From assembly GCA_049317265.1 (NCBI GenBank), contig JBMOIP010000007.1, positions 1-64,000 on the forward strand: a stretch of DNA of 64,000 nt. Reading direction: 5' to 3'. Positions 18,228-27,614 of the stretch are shown here, in pieces (the first letter of the stretch is position 1; every line of letters starts with the position of its first letter). The notes under the pieces were generated by a model. That model was not told the origin of the DNA and did not search any database. It saw only the letters and a list, made by a program, of their open reading frames with translations. The position numbers and the translations under genes were made by a program. Source of the stretch: CAIVAT01 sp049317265. GTDB lineage: Bacteria; Bacteroidota; Bacteroidia; Bacteroidales; FEN-979.

Positions 18228-18668
18228 CTATTTTACATTTTTAACGGTCAGGTCTGTAAAGGCTTTGCCCATCTCGTCCATATCGTGACTGAATTCAGCT
18301 TTGAAAACCAGCCATTTGTCTTTTCCCTCTTCCTTATAATTTTCAAGTCTCATTTTCATGTCGCTGTTTTTTTGTTCCAGAACTGCGATCTTCTTTTGGT
18401 ATTCGGCCCGTGCAGATTTTTTCTCCTTTTCAATCCTTGCATTAAACCCCTTGATGCGCTCTTCATTGGCTGCAATGGTGGAAGCGGTTTCCATCCTGTA
18501 AGCAGCGATATCCGCCAGGTATTCCTGGTTTGCCTTGTCAAGATCCTTGTTGGCTTCCACAACATTCTCCTGGGCATTCTCCACCTTTTGTGCACTGCTG
18601 CTGCAACCTGTTATCATGGCACTTGCAATGAACGTACTTGCTGCGAATGCTAAAATTGTCTTTTTCAT
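18228..18668 (-). CDS. Helical lipoprotein, first gene of the YtxH-Nramp operon
   Basis: A 146-residue protein starting at the ATG at 18668, where MKKTILAF begins a lipoprotein signal with lipobox ITGC. The mature part is almost wholly alpha-helical and charged (ENVVEANKDLDKANQEYLA, then ARIEKEKKSARAEYQKKI), like a long coiled coil hanging from a membrane. No named family was recognised. The longer frame to 18743 would run into the promoter element and is rejected. The direct-repeat promoter (copy 2) ends 38 bp before the ATG. Confidence 0.78.
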   Translation of the reverse strand: MKKTILAFAASTFIASAMITGCSSSAQKVENAQENVVEANKDLDKANQEYLADIAAYRMETASTIAANEERIKGFNARIEKEKKSARAEYQKKIAVLEQKNSDMKMRLENYKEEGKDKWLVFKAEFSHDMDEMGKAFTDLTVKNVK

Positions 18669-18705
18669 TTTATATTTGATTACCTGTGAATGAATTTTCA
18701 CTATG

Positions 18706-18772
18706 CAAAGGTGGCTCTGTTCAGCGCTGAATGTGTTACACAACTATCTCAAAATGTTACATGATTCACACA
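18706..18772 (-). promoter_or_regulatory. Common direct-repeat promoter element, copy 2 (lipoprotein-YtxH-Nramp operon)
   Basis: TGTGTGAATC leads; TGTAA half-sites at 18761-18757 and 18740-18736 (21 bp apart); the -7 box CACCTTTG at 18713-18706 starts 27 bp after the second. It drives a six-gene operon on the minus strand. Confidence 0.88.
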
Positions 18773-18855
18773 TTAAAAAGAGAAACCCGCCGCGGAATGA
18801 TATCCGGGCAGGCTCCTCTGCAATCGATCTTATAAACGAGTCAACTGATTCTGAT

Positions 18856-21482
18856 CTATTTATTTACATAGAACTTCCGAACGGCCTTCTGTTCACTGTT
18901 CATAAAGAGCACGAAGTAGATACCGGCATTAACAGTACTCAGGTCGATCTGCGATTTGTAGACACCACCCGTGGTCCGTACATCTTGCAATTCAAGCAGT
19001 TTTGCTCCGAGCTGGTTGTATATAGTGATCGTGAATATATCATCAAGGGGAGAGTGAATTGAGAGGGTGAACTGACCATTATTTGGGACAGGGTAGATGG
19101 CAAATGACGCAACCTGAACAGCTTCCTCTATGCCAACCATTTCAACCCAAACTTTATTGGAGATTTCTGAGGTACAAGTATTGAGGGTGACAGTGCTCCA
19201 ATAATATCCGGTATTACCTGACACTGAATAGGTTTGGGCATTGGCACCGGGAATAAGATTCCCATTATAAAACCATTGGTTGCCTGCCAGACTGCTGCTG
19301 GTAAGAAGAGTGCCCACTGCGGTAACAACAGCCGCTGCCGGAACCGGGTGCACCGTTACAGCCAGGGTTGAGGATGGTCCTGCTCCGCATTGATTTGTAC
19401 CTGCTACCATCACGTTGCCGGTAACAGGAGTGAATCCAAAATCTACCATCACATGGGCTGTTCCTGCCCCAGATACAATGGTTGCACCGGCAGGTACAAT
19501 CCAAACATAGCTCTCTGCTCCCGAAACCGGAGTGGTTGAATAGGCAACACCCGTTGTACCCGGGCACATCGATGTACTTCCTGAGATGATACCTGCAGCA
19601 ACAGGCGGTGCACTTACAAATAAAGTGTAAACAACCGGCGCTCCTCCCGGGCATCCCGACACACTAACATAGTTTACACTTACCGACTGATAACCCTGTT
19701 GGGTCCAGCTTACATTTAAGGTACTTGTCCCCTGCCCTGAGGCAATGGTACCACCTGCTGAAACAGACCATACATATCCCGTCATTCCGCTTTCAGTGTA
19801 ATAGATGTTGTTGATGGAACTTAAACAAGGATTATTGGTACTTCCGATGGTAGGAACCGGTAAAGGTTTTACCACAAGTTCGACACCATTTGAATTGGCC
19901 ACTGGCAGGAAAGTGCCGGTAATGACCACGTTGTAGTTTGATGCAGCATCCAGTGCACCGACAGGATTGATGGTGAGGGTGGATGAATTTGCCCCGGTCA
20001 CATTCCCGCCATTCGATAGATTCAGGATTCCCCTCCTCCACCGATAGGTAATGCCTGTTCCTGTTGCTGCTACTGAAAAACTTGCTGAACTCCCCGTGCA
20101 AACGGTCTGATCGGAAGGTTGTGTCGTGATCAAAGGAGACGTTGTGCCTCCGCAGCCGGCGGGCATGATGGCCGTGATGGCTGATACACTCAGGGCCCCT
20201 GTAGTAGTAAACGCTCTTCCTTCAAGCCGCACGCCCGATTTCAGAAGGATTGCCCCGTTGTTGCACACTATTGTTCCCCTGAAGAGAGAATAGTCGTTGA
20301 TGCTCACCGCCCCATCTACTTTCCAGTAAACATTTTTGGCCTGTGTACCATTGATTAATGCCACTTTCGAATAGGTGTTGGTTGACAATGCGCCGTTAAT
20401 TTTAATGACAAAAACAGCAGTTGCATTGCCCTGTGCATTGAGAAACAGGGTATCGGTAAAGGTGGTAGCCGCATTCAGCAGGTAGGTATGGGGAGTAAGC
20501 ACCAGGTCGTGTCCAAACTGGGCAGGATAGAGCAACTCGATATCATATGGCAACGTATTGAGGCAGGTATAACATTTCCCAGGTCGGCGGCACATTGTGC
20601 GGTAGAACCATCAGGAATGGGGTGAATGGCCCCGGTTACCAGCAACGGGTTGAACCCGGTGGTGAGGCCGACATTCGTTCCTACATCACCGGAAACATTG
20701 GTAACACCGGCATTTGAAACTGGTCCGCTGGATGAAAACAGCGTATAGCATTGTGTTGAAGCAAGCGACGGAGCAGCTGGTCCGGTAAGGATCGGGCTCC
20801 CGCAACCCGTTGGGAGATAAGCCAGCACGCCTGTAATATTCACAGCGCCTGTTGTTGAAAGCGCCCTTCCTTCGAGGGTATCGCCGGTACTCATGCTAAT
20901 GGCCGCATTGTTTGCGATAACGGTTCCACGCATGGTGGTCCCCGCAGCCATGCTTACAAGACCTTCAACTTTCCAGAACACATTGCAGGCCAGGGCGCCA
21001 TTGATCAATTTAACCTTTGACGAAGCGTTGGTGGAGAATGGTCCCTGGATTTTAAAGATAAAAACGGCATTGGGGTTTCCCTGGCCATCCAAAACAATAT
21101 CCAGGTTGAGGGTTGCTGCGCCGGAGATGGAGTAAACACCGGCATTCAGGGTTTGTCCGTTTCCCAGCAGCGGCGAGGGGAAAAATGCAGGGACTGCGCT
21201 GTTCAGCAGGTTGTAGGCAATAATCAGGTCGGCGGTGCATTCTGCTGTGGCGCTGTTGCCCGTGTTCATCACACCGTTTACATTGCCAAAGCCGGTGATG
21301 GCTCCGTTGTTGGTGCCCACATTCCCGGTAACCTGTGAAATCCCGGTATTCCCAACTGCCCCGATGCCCGAAAACAGGACAAATCCGGCAGCTGATCCGA
21401 GTGGAGGAGCCTGTGCAATCATAATGGCCGGAGTTAAAAGCAGAATAACTACTGTTATTACTTTAAGTAGTTGTGTTTTCAT
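18856..21482 (-). pseudogene. Tandem ice-binding-like (DUF3494) protein with T9SS tail, frameshifted
   Basis: The coding sequence is split into two overlapping frames, 20475-21482 and 18856-20595. Joined it would encode about 875 residues: signal peptide (ending IAQ), two DUF3494 ice-binding-like domains (about 30-230 and 250-450), Ig/PKD-like repeats (ITYRWRRG, GYVWSVSAGG, SYVWIVPAG) and a T9SS type A sorting domain (IYPVPNNGQFTLSI to the end). Compared with the intact paralogue at 21792-23675, one base is missing near 20570 where the paralogue encodes DVYNYLN. Homology continues on both sides, so the break is recent or an assembly error. Secreted DUF3494 proteins bind ice or act as adhesins. 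It has its own promoter element (copy 3). Confidence 0.85.
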
Positions 21483-21523
21483 TTTAGTTACTTTTTATCT
21501 GTGAAAGTATTTTCACAACAGGA

Positions 21524-21590
21524 CAAAGGTCGTTATCCCCTTCTCCTTTTATGTTACACAAATCCTTATAAAAGTTGTATGATTCACACA
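21524..21590 (-). promoter_or_regulatory. Common direct-repeat promoter element, copy 3 (first DUF3494 gene)
   Basis: TGTGTGAATC leads; the first half-site is the variant TACAA at 21579-21575, the second is TGTAA at 21558-21554 (21 bp apart); -7 box GACCTTTG at 21531-21524, 27 bp after the second half-site start. Confidence 0.82.
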
Positions 21591-21653
21591 TGATTCCCCG
21601 TAAATGCTGCTGAATGCAATTGAAAAAACTCACAATTTTGATCTGTTCTTTTT

Positions 21654-21783
21654 TCCTCTTGGTTCTCTGTGCCTTCTCAGTGGATCTCTGTGCAATTTTT
21701 TACAAGGGTTTTTTCCATGGCTATCCATTCATATTGTTTCACGGAGAAACACAGAGAAAATGCATAGAGGGCCACAGAGAGGG
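21654..21783. repeat. CACAGAG-type large inverted repeat, copy a
   Basis: The left arm (CCTCTTGGTTCTCTGTG) and right arm (CACAGAGAAAATGC, GGCCACAGAGAGG) are reverse complements with mismatches, around a centre near 21715. It fills most of the 309-bp gap between the two DUF3494 genes; the rest of the gap is promoter copy 3. It may act as a terminator or a REP-like element. Confidence 0.6.
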
Positions 21784-21791
21784 TTTGACGA

Positions 21792-23675
21792 CTAATGCAT
21801 GATGATTCTTCTTGATTCGAGATGGTCCCCGCTCCGAACCTGGATGAAATAGATTCCCGGTGTATTTCCGCCAAGGGTAAATTCGTAATGGTCCATACCT
21901 GTCAAATCTTTCTGCTGAATCAGATCACCCAGGGTGCCATAAATATGAGCCGTAGTATTTCCGCTTCTTATGGAAGGGTCCAATTCAACCGTGAATTTAC
22001 CGTTGGTTGGATTTGGGTATATCCTGAGTGACAGTCCGGCTTCCTTGTCACTGGTTGTTTCAATCAATTCTTTGGCTGCAGCAAATGAAGTTAAACCACA
22101 ACAATACTCCCCTGTGGTTGTGATGTATGCATGCAGATATCCACCTGAATAGACCTGTGTTTCCGGAAGCAATTTAATATTTTGACCGGCAATCAATTTG
22201 ATGATTCCACCGCCCAGGACATGGTATGGAATGGATCCACCTGCAACAATGATGGTTTGGGTGGCATTCTGGCAGTCAGATTCACCTGCGCCAATCTCAC
22301 CGTTTACTGCAACTGTTTGCGGTATCGTATTCGCATTGCAACACCCTGAAGGCATGATGGCGGTTATGGCCGTGGTACTCAACGCCCCGGTTGTTGTGAG
22401 GGCCCTTCCTTCAATATAAACGCCGGTATTCAGGGCTCCCAGTGCGCCATTGTTACAAACAATGGTTCCCCTGAATACTGAGTAGTTATTAATACTGACC
22501 GCACCTTCAATTTTCCAGAATACATTCTTGGCCTGGGCGCCATTCAGCATTTTTACCTTAGCGTAGGTGCTGGTTGACAGCGCTCCATTGATTTTAATCA
22601 CGAACACGGCATCAGGGTTACCCATTGCATTGAGATAAACCCGCCCGTTCAGAACAGTTGCAGCGTTCAGCAGATAGGTATGTGGCGTTAGTACCAGGTC
22701 ATTGCCAAACTGGGCCGGGTACAGTAACTCAATATCTGTAGGCAGTACGTTCAGGTAGTTGTAAACATCTAGCAAATCGGCAGCACACTGGGCAGTGGAA
22801 CCATCCGGAATCGGATGAATGGTGCCCGATACCAGTAAAGGATCAAAGCCGATGGTTAATCCCACATTTGTACCGATATCCCCGGTAGCTTTTGTAGCGC
22901 CGGTATTGGCAACCGCCCCGTCGGAGGAGAACAGGACATAACACTCTGTCGACGCAAGTGCCGGCGCTATGGGGCCGGTAAGTATCGGGCTTCCGCAGCC
23001 AACCGGGGTATAGGCCAATACGCCATTGATGGTGATCGCCCCGGCGGTTGTAAGGGCCCTTCCTTCCAGGGTGTCGCCCGTGTTCATGTTTATTGCCGCG
23101 TTGTTTGCAATCACCGTTCCCCGCATGGTTGTTCCAGGAGCCATGCTCACCATACCCTCTATTTTCCAGAACACGTTACATGATTTGGCTCCGTTGACCA
23201 GGTTTACTTTTGCGTTCGCACCCGTTGCAAAGGAGCCCTGAATCTGGAAAATAAATACCGCATTGGCATCATTCTGGGCGTCTAAGGTAAGGTCAAGGTT
23301 CAACGTTGCCGCACCAGAAATGGAATAGACTCCTGCATTCAGCAACTGCCCGTTGCCAAGCAATGGGGCAGGAAAAAAATTCGGGACAGTGCTATTTAGT
23401 TGATTATAGGCAATCAGCAGATCTGCGGCACACTGTGCGCTGGCGCCATCATTGTCGTGCATCACACCGTTAACATTACCAAAACCGGTGCTTGAGCCGC
23501 TGTTTGTGCCAACATTCCCGGTTGCCTGGGTAATTCCTGAATTGTTCACGGCACCAACGGTAGAGAAAAAAACGAACCCGGCTGCAGTTCCCAACGGAGG
23601 AGCCTGGGCAAAGTTCATCATGGGCGCCAAAAACATCATAACAGCTGTTAAAGCATGTATTATATTTGTTTTCAT
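21792..23675 (-). CDS. Tandem ice-binding-like (DUF3494) protein with T9SS sorting domain
   Basis: A 627-residue intact paralogue of the broken gene downstream. Start at 23675 (MKTNIIHALTAVMMFLAP), giving a signal peptide ending FAQ. Two DUF3494 domains follow (about 20-225 and 240-440), each with the recurring GNVGTN/GDIGTN, FxI(Q/N)G and GTV/GTIV-A/C-NN-(A/G) beta-solenoid motifs. Then comes a spacer with a cysteine pair and a T9SS type A domain (RIYPNPTNGKFTVELD to the end). The product is exported to the cell surface or medium. Family members inhibit ice recrystallisation or anchor cells to ice, but many mesophiles carry them, so freezing protection is a hypothesis. It has promoter copy 4. 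Confidence 0.9.
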   Translation of the reverse strand: MKTNIIHALTAVMMFLAPMMNFAQAPPLGTAAGFVFFSTVGAVNNSGITQATGNVGTNSGSSTGFGNVNGVMHDNDGASAQCAADLLIAYNQLNSTVPNFFPAPLLGNGQLLNAGVYSISGAATLNLDLTLDAQNDANAVFIFQIQGSFATGANAKVNLVNGAKSCNVFWKIEGMVSMAPGTTMRGTVIANNAAINMNTGDTLEGRALTTAGAITINGVLAYTPVGCGSPILTGPIAPALASTECYVLFSSDGAVANTGATKATGDIGTNVGLTIGFDPLLVSGTIHPIPDGSTAQCAADLLDVYNYLNVLPTDIELLYPAQFGNDLVLTPHTYLLNAATVLNGRVYLNAMGNPDAVFVIKINGALSTSTYAKVKMLNGAQAKNVFWKIEGAVSINNYSVFRGTIVCNNGALGALNTGVYIEGRALTTTGALSTTAITAIMPSGCCNANTIPQTVAVNGEIGAGESDCQNATQTIIVAGGSIPYHVLGGGIIKLIAGQNIKLLPETQVYSGGYLHAYITTTGEYCCGLTSFAAAKELIETTSDKEAGLSLRIYPNPTNGKFTVELDPSIRSGNTTAHIYGTLGDLIQQKDLTGMDHYEFTLGGNTPGIYFIQVRSGDHLESRRIIMH

Positions 23676-23715
23676 GTGTTTCGTTGTTACCTGTGAAATA
23701 ATTTCCACAAGCTGA

Positions 23716-23782
23716 CAAAGATCGTTCTCCCATGCAATGAATGTGTTACATAACTATTTAAAAATGTTACATGATTCACACA
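23716..23782 (-). promoter_or_regulatory. Common direct-repeat promoter element, copy 4 (second DUF3494 gene)
   Basis: TGTGTGAATC leads; TGTAA half-sites at 23771-23767 and 23750-23746 (21 bp); -7 box GATCTTTG at 23723-23716, 27 bp after the second. It reads towards the intact DUF3494 gene. Confidence 0.88.
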
Positions 23783-23862
23783 TGAACGTCATGGTTACAT
23801 GAAATCTGAAATCTGAAATGTGAAATGTGGTCGGGTGGTGCTCCTATATCATCGTACCAACA

Positions 23863-23898
23863 AAAAGGCTGCCTGACTTTTACATCAAACAGCCTTTT
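23863..23898 (-). terminator. Rho-independent terminator of the DUF6600-OmpA operon
   Basis: A 9-bp stem (AAAAGGCTG at 23863-23871 with CAGCCTTTT at 23890-23898) gives, on the minus strand, a hairpin followed by T residues, 32 bp beyond the ompA stop. Confidence 0.7.
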
Positions 23899-23929
23899 CC
23901 TGAGTTGGAATCTCTTTTACTGAAAGTAC

Positions 23930-25996
23930 CTATTTCACCGGGAGAATGTCAATAACAACCGTCCTGTTGTAAAACCGCTCTTCGGGAAATTTGTTTTCGA
24001 ACGGAGACAGATTTTCGTCTTCCCCAAAACCGTAGACTTCGAATTTCACATCAGTGGTGCCTGCTTTTGTCAATCCTGCGGCAAGGATGTTTCTCACTTC
24101 GTTTGCCCTGGCCAGCGAAAGGGTCTGGTTGTAGATCTCTTCGCCAATGATATCGGTATAACCATGAATCACAACGACACTTCCTGCTGAAATCTTAGGA
24201 ACTACAATATCGCTCAGGTATTTTTCATAGAGGGTAATGGCTTTCGATTCGTTGAATTCAAAGATGACGCTGAAACGCATGATCTCCACACTGACGGGCG
24301 GGGTTTTCAGAACCATGTTCACCGTGGTGTCTTTTCTTAAGGTGCTGCCACTTTTATATTCACCGGTCATCGTGATTTTATAAGTGCCTTCTGTCTGTGC
24401 ACCCATGATGGTTTTTCCCGGGATTGTAATTCTGTCCTGCGTATAAGGACCGTATTGCTTTATATTCCCATTTCCATCCCTGGTCTCGATTGACCATGAT
24501 TTAAAAGCAACGGACGCTCCAACTGCATTGAAGATCACATAACCTTCAAGGGGCGATTTATTCATGGCCAGGATCACAACCGGTTTTAATGGGGCATCAT
24601 CGCCACTCTGGAACTCCATTAGTAATGCCGGTGATAAGCTGTAAATGGAGACCCTGCGATCGCCTTCGCGAAGCAGATCAAGTTCCTTGGTTCCGCCAGG
24701 TTTTTCTGAGGGAATCGTCGGCTTGATCCTTCCTTCGGTGGTAATCCTGGTCGCCTCGATGCCAAAGATGCTGACAAGGTACCGTTTTACCGACTCGGCC
24801 ATGGCTTTGCCATCATCAGGGCCTTCCATGGATGCGCCAGTGAGACGGATGGTTGCGGTGGGATTTTTTCCCAGCCGGTCACCCAGAATATTGATGACAT
24901 TGTAATAAACCACCATCTGCCTTTGTGAACGGCCCGACTGGTTCTTAGGGGTAAACAACTGCACCTGGTCTTCTTTAAAATCTTTCACCTGGTCCTTGGA
25001 GAGCAACACATATCGGTCGGGGATCTCTTTTGAATTCAGATCGAAGAAGATATAGTTACGGATCGGGAATATCTCCCTTACCTGGCGTTCGGCGGTGATG
25101 TTCATGGGAGCGACCACTGAAAACTGTACTTTCTGGTCAGGGATGATAACTACTGCCGCAGGTAATGGGGCCGGAACAGGTTCCGGTGCCTTAGGACAGG
25201 AGTAACCAAATTTATAGGTTAATCCTACGGTGCCGGAACTGTACATATCACCCTTTATGGCCATGGCGCCACCCTGGGTCATGTCGAGGTTGTCAGAATT
25301 CTGCCATCTCCAGATGAACTCAACCGGAACGGAGAAATGTTTACTAAGGTTAAAATCAAACCCAAGCCCTGCGGTTACTTTGAAGGCGAGGTTGTCACCA
25401 CCAATGCCCTGTGCGTTTCCGACATTCAGTGGATCACCTGCCTTGCCCAGGTAGGCGATCTCCTGCTCGTTTACATCACGCAGCGTACCGCTGGAATGGT
25501 CTGCACCGATACCTCCAAGCACGTAAGATGAGAAGATGCGTTCGGGTTTATAACCCAGTATCCAGTTCAGCCAGTTTACCGTTACCTGGAGGTCTGATTC
25601 AAAGATAGATGAACGAAAACTCAGGGTGTTCTTCTGCGGAATACCTTTTCCATCCTTATAATCCCAAACCCATTTATCCTGCACACCACTATGGATATTC
25701 CCATAGGCAAACCGTGCGCGAACACCGATAACCCTGGAAAACTGCTTCGTTACAACAAAGCCCAGGTCATAGCCAATACTCTTTGTATAGAGGTTGATCC
25801 ATTTATCCCTGGATACATCTCCGTTAAACTGCATCAAACCGCCGAAAGCGCCTACCGACCAATAATTATAGCAGGGCGCTGCATCGGTCCTGATCATTAC
25901 AGGCTTCGGCCCTTCCTGTGCCATGGTGGCAAGAGGCAAAATTGCCACAAATGCGACAATGAACACCTTGAATAGATTTTGTTTAAAATTTTTCAT
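23930..25996 (-). CDS. Large OmpA-family outer-membrane protein
   Basis: A 688-residue protein: signal peptide (ending TMAQ), an N-terminal beta-barrel of about 230 residues (YWSVGAFGGLMQFNGD to GTVGLTYKFGYS), a proline-rich linker, a middle region with a partial OmpA-like segment (TGASMEGPDDGKAMAESVKR) and a C-terminal OmpA peptidoglycan-binding domain (VVVIHGYTDIIGEEIYNQTLSLARANEVR). It would tether the outer membrane to the cell wall. It lies 80 bp behind the DUF6600 gene on the same strand with no promoter element of its own, so it is probably co-transcribed. A terminator follows. Confidence 0.88.
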   Translation of the reverse strand: MKNFKQNLFKVFIVAFVAILPLATMAQEGPKPVMIRTDAAPCYNYWSVGAFGGLMQFNGDVSRDKWINLYTKSIGYDLGFVVTKQFSRVIGVRARFAYGNIHSGVQDKWVWDYKDGKGIPQKNTLSFRSSIFESDLQVTVNWLNWILGYKPERIFSSYVLGGIGADHSSGTLRDVNEQEIAYLGKAGDPLNVGNAQGIGGDNLAFKVTAGLGFDFNLSKHFSVPVEFIWRWQNSDNLDMTQGGAMAIKGDMYSSGTVGLTYKFGYSCPKAPEPVPAPLPAAVVIIPDQKVQFSVVAPMNITAERQVREIFPIRNYIFFDLNSKEIPDRYVLLSKDQVKDFKEDQVQLFTPKNQSGRSQRQMVVYYNVINILGDRLGKNPTATIRLTGASMEGPDDGKAMAESVKRYLVSIFGIEATRITTEGRIKPTIPSEKPGGTKELDLLREGDRRVSIYSLSPALLMEFQSGDDAPLKPVVILAMNKSPLEGYVIFNAVGASVAFKSWSIETRDGNGNIKQYGPYTQDRITIPGKTIMGAQTEGTYKITMTGEYKSGSTLRKDTTVNMVLKTPPVSVEIMRFSVIFEFNESKAITLYEKYLSDIVVPKISAGSVVVIHGYTDIIGEEIYNQTLSLARANEVRNILAAGLTKAGTTDVKFEVYGFGEDENLSPFENKFPEERFYNRTVVIDILPVK

Positions 25997-26076
25997 GATT
26001 CTCTTTTTTTTTGGTTTTTACGATATACATATTGATGTTACAATTAGTTTTTTAACACGCCCGGCTGTGAAGCAAG

Positions 26077-27318
26077 CTACATGTTTCTTGGGGGTTTGGG
26101 TGAATCCTTCTCCTTGTCATTACCGCCACCTTTCGATGGGCTCACCTGCTGTGGCTGTGCCGGCTGTTGCCTCGGGGGCTGAGCAGGGCGATGTTGCGGT
26201 TGCTGCTGTGCGGGCTGCTGTTTTGCCGGCTGGGCCTGGCGCTGTTGCGGTTGCTGCTGTGCGGGCTGCTGTTTTACCGGCTGGGCCTGGCGCTGTTGCG
26301 GTTGCTGTTGTGCGGGCTGCTGTTTTGCCGGCTGAGTCTGACGTTGTTGTGGCTGCTGGGGTTGCTGTGATGAAGGTTGTTGCCTTGCAGGCTGCGCAGG
26401 ACGCTGCTGTTGCGCAGGTTGTTGCTTTGCAGGCTGGGCAGGACGCTGCTGTTGCGGGGGTTGCTGTTTGGCCGGTTGACTCCTTTGGGCAGGGGGCATC
26501 GCCCTTCTTTGGTCAATCGTTTTGATATTTTCAATCCGGCCTACCTTGGAAGGGGCGGGTTTTGGACCGCTGGGTGCGCTTCTTCTGACTTCCGGTTTGT
26601 AAATCTGAAGTTGATTGCTGTTCACGCGCTGGCCGGGTTTGGCGCGTTCCGTAACAGCAACCGGAGTGAATTTTCTTCCTGAGCGCTGCTCGGCCTGCCC
26701 TCTTTCAGGCCCGGCATTATAGGTTACATTCCGCGACCTGTCGACACGGTTGTTTACAATTACGGTGGAGTTGTTGATGATCGTTACATTCTGTGTTTGG
26801 TTGACATAGTAGTTATTGATATCTCTTCTACCAAAGTCCCTGTCCCTGACGAATGTCCACCTGTTGTCCGGGATATTGTAACTATTTCCATAGGCAATAT
26901 TGATACTGATGCCGGGGCCGATCGGGGCCCAGCCATAATAACCTGCCGACATCCTCCAGGTAACCCATCCCGGTCCCCATTCATAGTCGGGAACCCACAT
27001 AGCGCCATAACGATCATCCATAAACCAGCGGCCATAGTGAAATGGCGCCCACCCCCAGGAGTAGTTGGAGACCCAGGTCCATCCCTGGTCGGTAAAAATC
27101 CAGTAACCGTTTGTAGAATAAGGGGTAAATCCGGGGCCGACATCAGGAAGCCAGACATACCCGTAGTCGGGATTGTCGATCCATGTTCCGTAAGGACTCA
27201 GTTCATTATAAAAGACCTCAAAGCCGACCGACACACCCTGTGCCGGTATTCTTTGCGGAGTTAAAGCCGATCCTGCAAGGAAGATCATTAAAAGTGAAAT
27301 CAATATTTTCGTTTTCAT
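26077..27318 (-). CDS. DUF6600 secreted protein with Gln/Pro-rich repeat tail
   Basis: A 413-residue protein starting at 27318 (MKTKILISLLMIFLAGSA, signal peptide). The domain at about 30-160 has the DUF6600 pattern of repeated aromatic motifs (LSPYGTWI, GYVWLPDVGPGFTPYSTNGYW, WGWAPFHYGRW). The rest is basic and disordered, ending in a Q/P/A/K tail of about 120 residues with 17-residue repeats (AQPAKQQPAQQQPQQRQ). It is probably periplasmic or surface-exposed. The longer frame to 27390 would cross the promoter element and is rejected. It is the first gene of the operon with the large OmpA. Confidence 0.82.
   Translation of the reverse strand: MKTKILISLLMIFLAGSALTPQRIPAQGVSVGFEVFYNELSPYGTWIDNPDYGYVWLPDVGPGFTPYSTNGYWIFTDQGWTWVSNYSWGWAPFHYGRWFMDDRYGAMWVPDYEWGPGWVTWRMSAGYYGWAPIGPGISINIAYGNSYNIPDNRWTFVRDRDFGRRDINNYYVNQTQNVTIINNSTVIVNNRVDRSRNVTYNAGPERGQAEQRSGRKFTPVAVTERAKPGQRVNSNQLQIYKPEVRRSAPSGPKPAPSKVGRIENIKTIDQRRAMPPAQRSQPAKQQPPQQQRPAQPAKQQPAQQQRPAQPARQQPSSQQPQQPQQRQTQPAKQQPAQQQPQQRQAQPVKQQPAQQQPQQRQAQPAKQQPAQQQPQHRPAQPPRQQPAQPQQVSPSKGGGNDKEKDSPKPPRNM
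26188..26340. repeat. Three clean 51-bp tandem repeats inside the DUF6600 gene
   Basis: Three near-identical 51-bp units (26188-26238, 26239-26289, 26290-26340) encode the 17-residue Q/P repeat. Degenerate copies continue to about 26490. Copy number is likely to vary between strains by slippage. Confidence 0.8.
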
Positions 27319-27352
27319 ACGGGTTACAGATAAGGATGAAATTCTCAAGCTG

Positions 27353-27418
27353 CAAAATTGCACCCCTTTCCATGCCAAAGTGTTACACAATTACCCGGAA
27401 GAGTTACATCATTCACAC
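27353..27418 (-). promoter_or_regulatory. Common direct-repeat promoter element, copy 5 (DUF6600-OmpA operon)
   Basis: GTGTGAATG leads; TGTAA half-sites at 27408-27404 and 27387-27383 (21 bp); -7 box CAATTTTG at 27360-27353, 27 bp after the second. It is divergent from copy 6. Confidence 0.85.
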
Positions 27419-27421
27419 GTT

Positions 27422-27506
27422 TGTGGTTTTCTGTGGGGGCTCCGTCTCTCCGAGTAACAAATAATTACCCGGAGATTCACGGAGATATGGAGAGAACCAC
27501 AGAGGG
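27422..27506. repeat. CACAGAG-type large inverted repeat, copy b
   Basis: Arms TGTGGTTTTCTGTGGGGGCT and GAGAACCACAGAGGG pair imperfectly, with inner CTCCGTCTCTCCG pairing to CGGAGATTCACGGAGAT. It sits exactly between divergent promoter copies 5 and 6, in the 296-bp gap between the DUF6600 and mlaE genes. Confidence 0.6.
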
Positions 27507-27524
27507 AAAAATGAAATAGCGGAA

Positions 27525-27591
27525 TGTGTGAATCATGTAACATATTTAAAAAGTTATATAACACTTTCACAGGAGAGTCCTCATAATTTTG
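27525..27591 (+). promoter_or_regulatory. Common direct-repeat promoter element, copy 6 (mlaE-mlaF)
   Basis: TGTGTGAATC leads; half-sites TGTAA at 27536-27540 and variant TATAA at 27557-27561 (21 bp); full consensus -7 box TAATTTTG at 27584-27591, 27 bp after the second. The leader to mlaE is very short. Confidence 0.85.
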
Positions 27592-27614
27592 TGCCATTCC
27601 AAGTCATCCGGTAA

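Noticed and set aside
26188..26340. Regularly spaced repeats resembling a CRISPR array
   Set aside because: The repeats are direct and without unique spacers, lie inside a coding region in phase with codons, and no cas genes are present. The same holds for the 63-bp repeats at 38084.
25923..26525. Long plus-strand frame rich in alanine and valine across the DUF6600 repeat region
   Set aside because: It is the antisense of the Q/P repeats; the minus strand has a signal peptide, a recognised domain and a promoter element.
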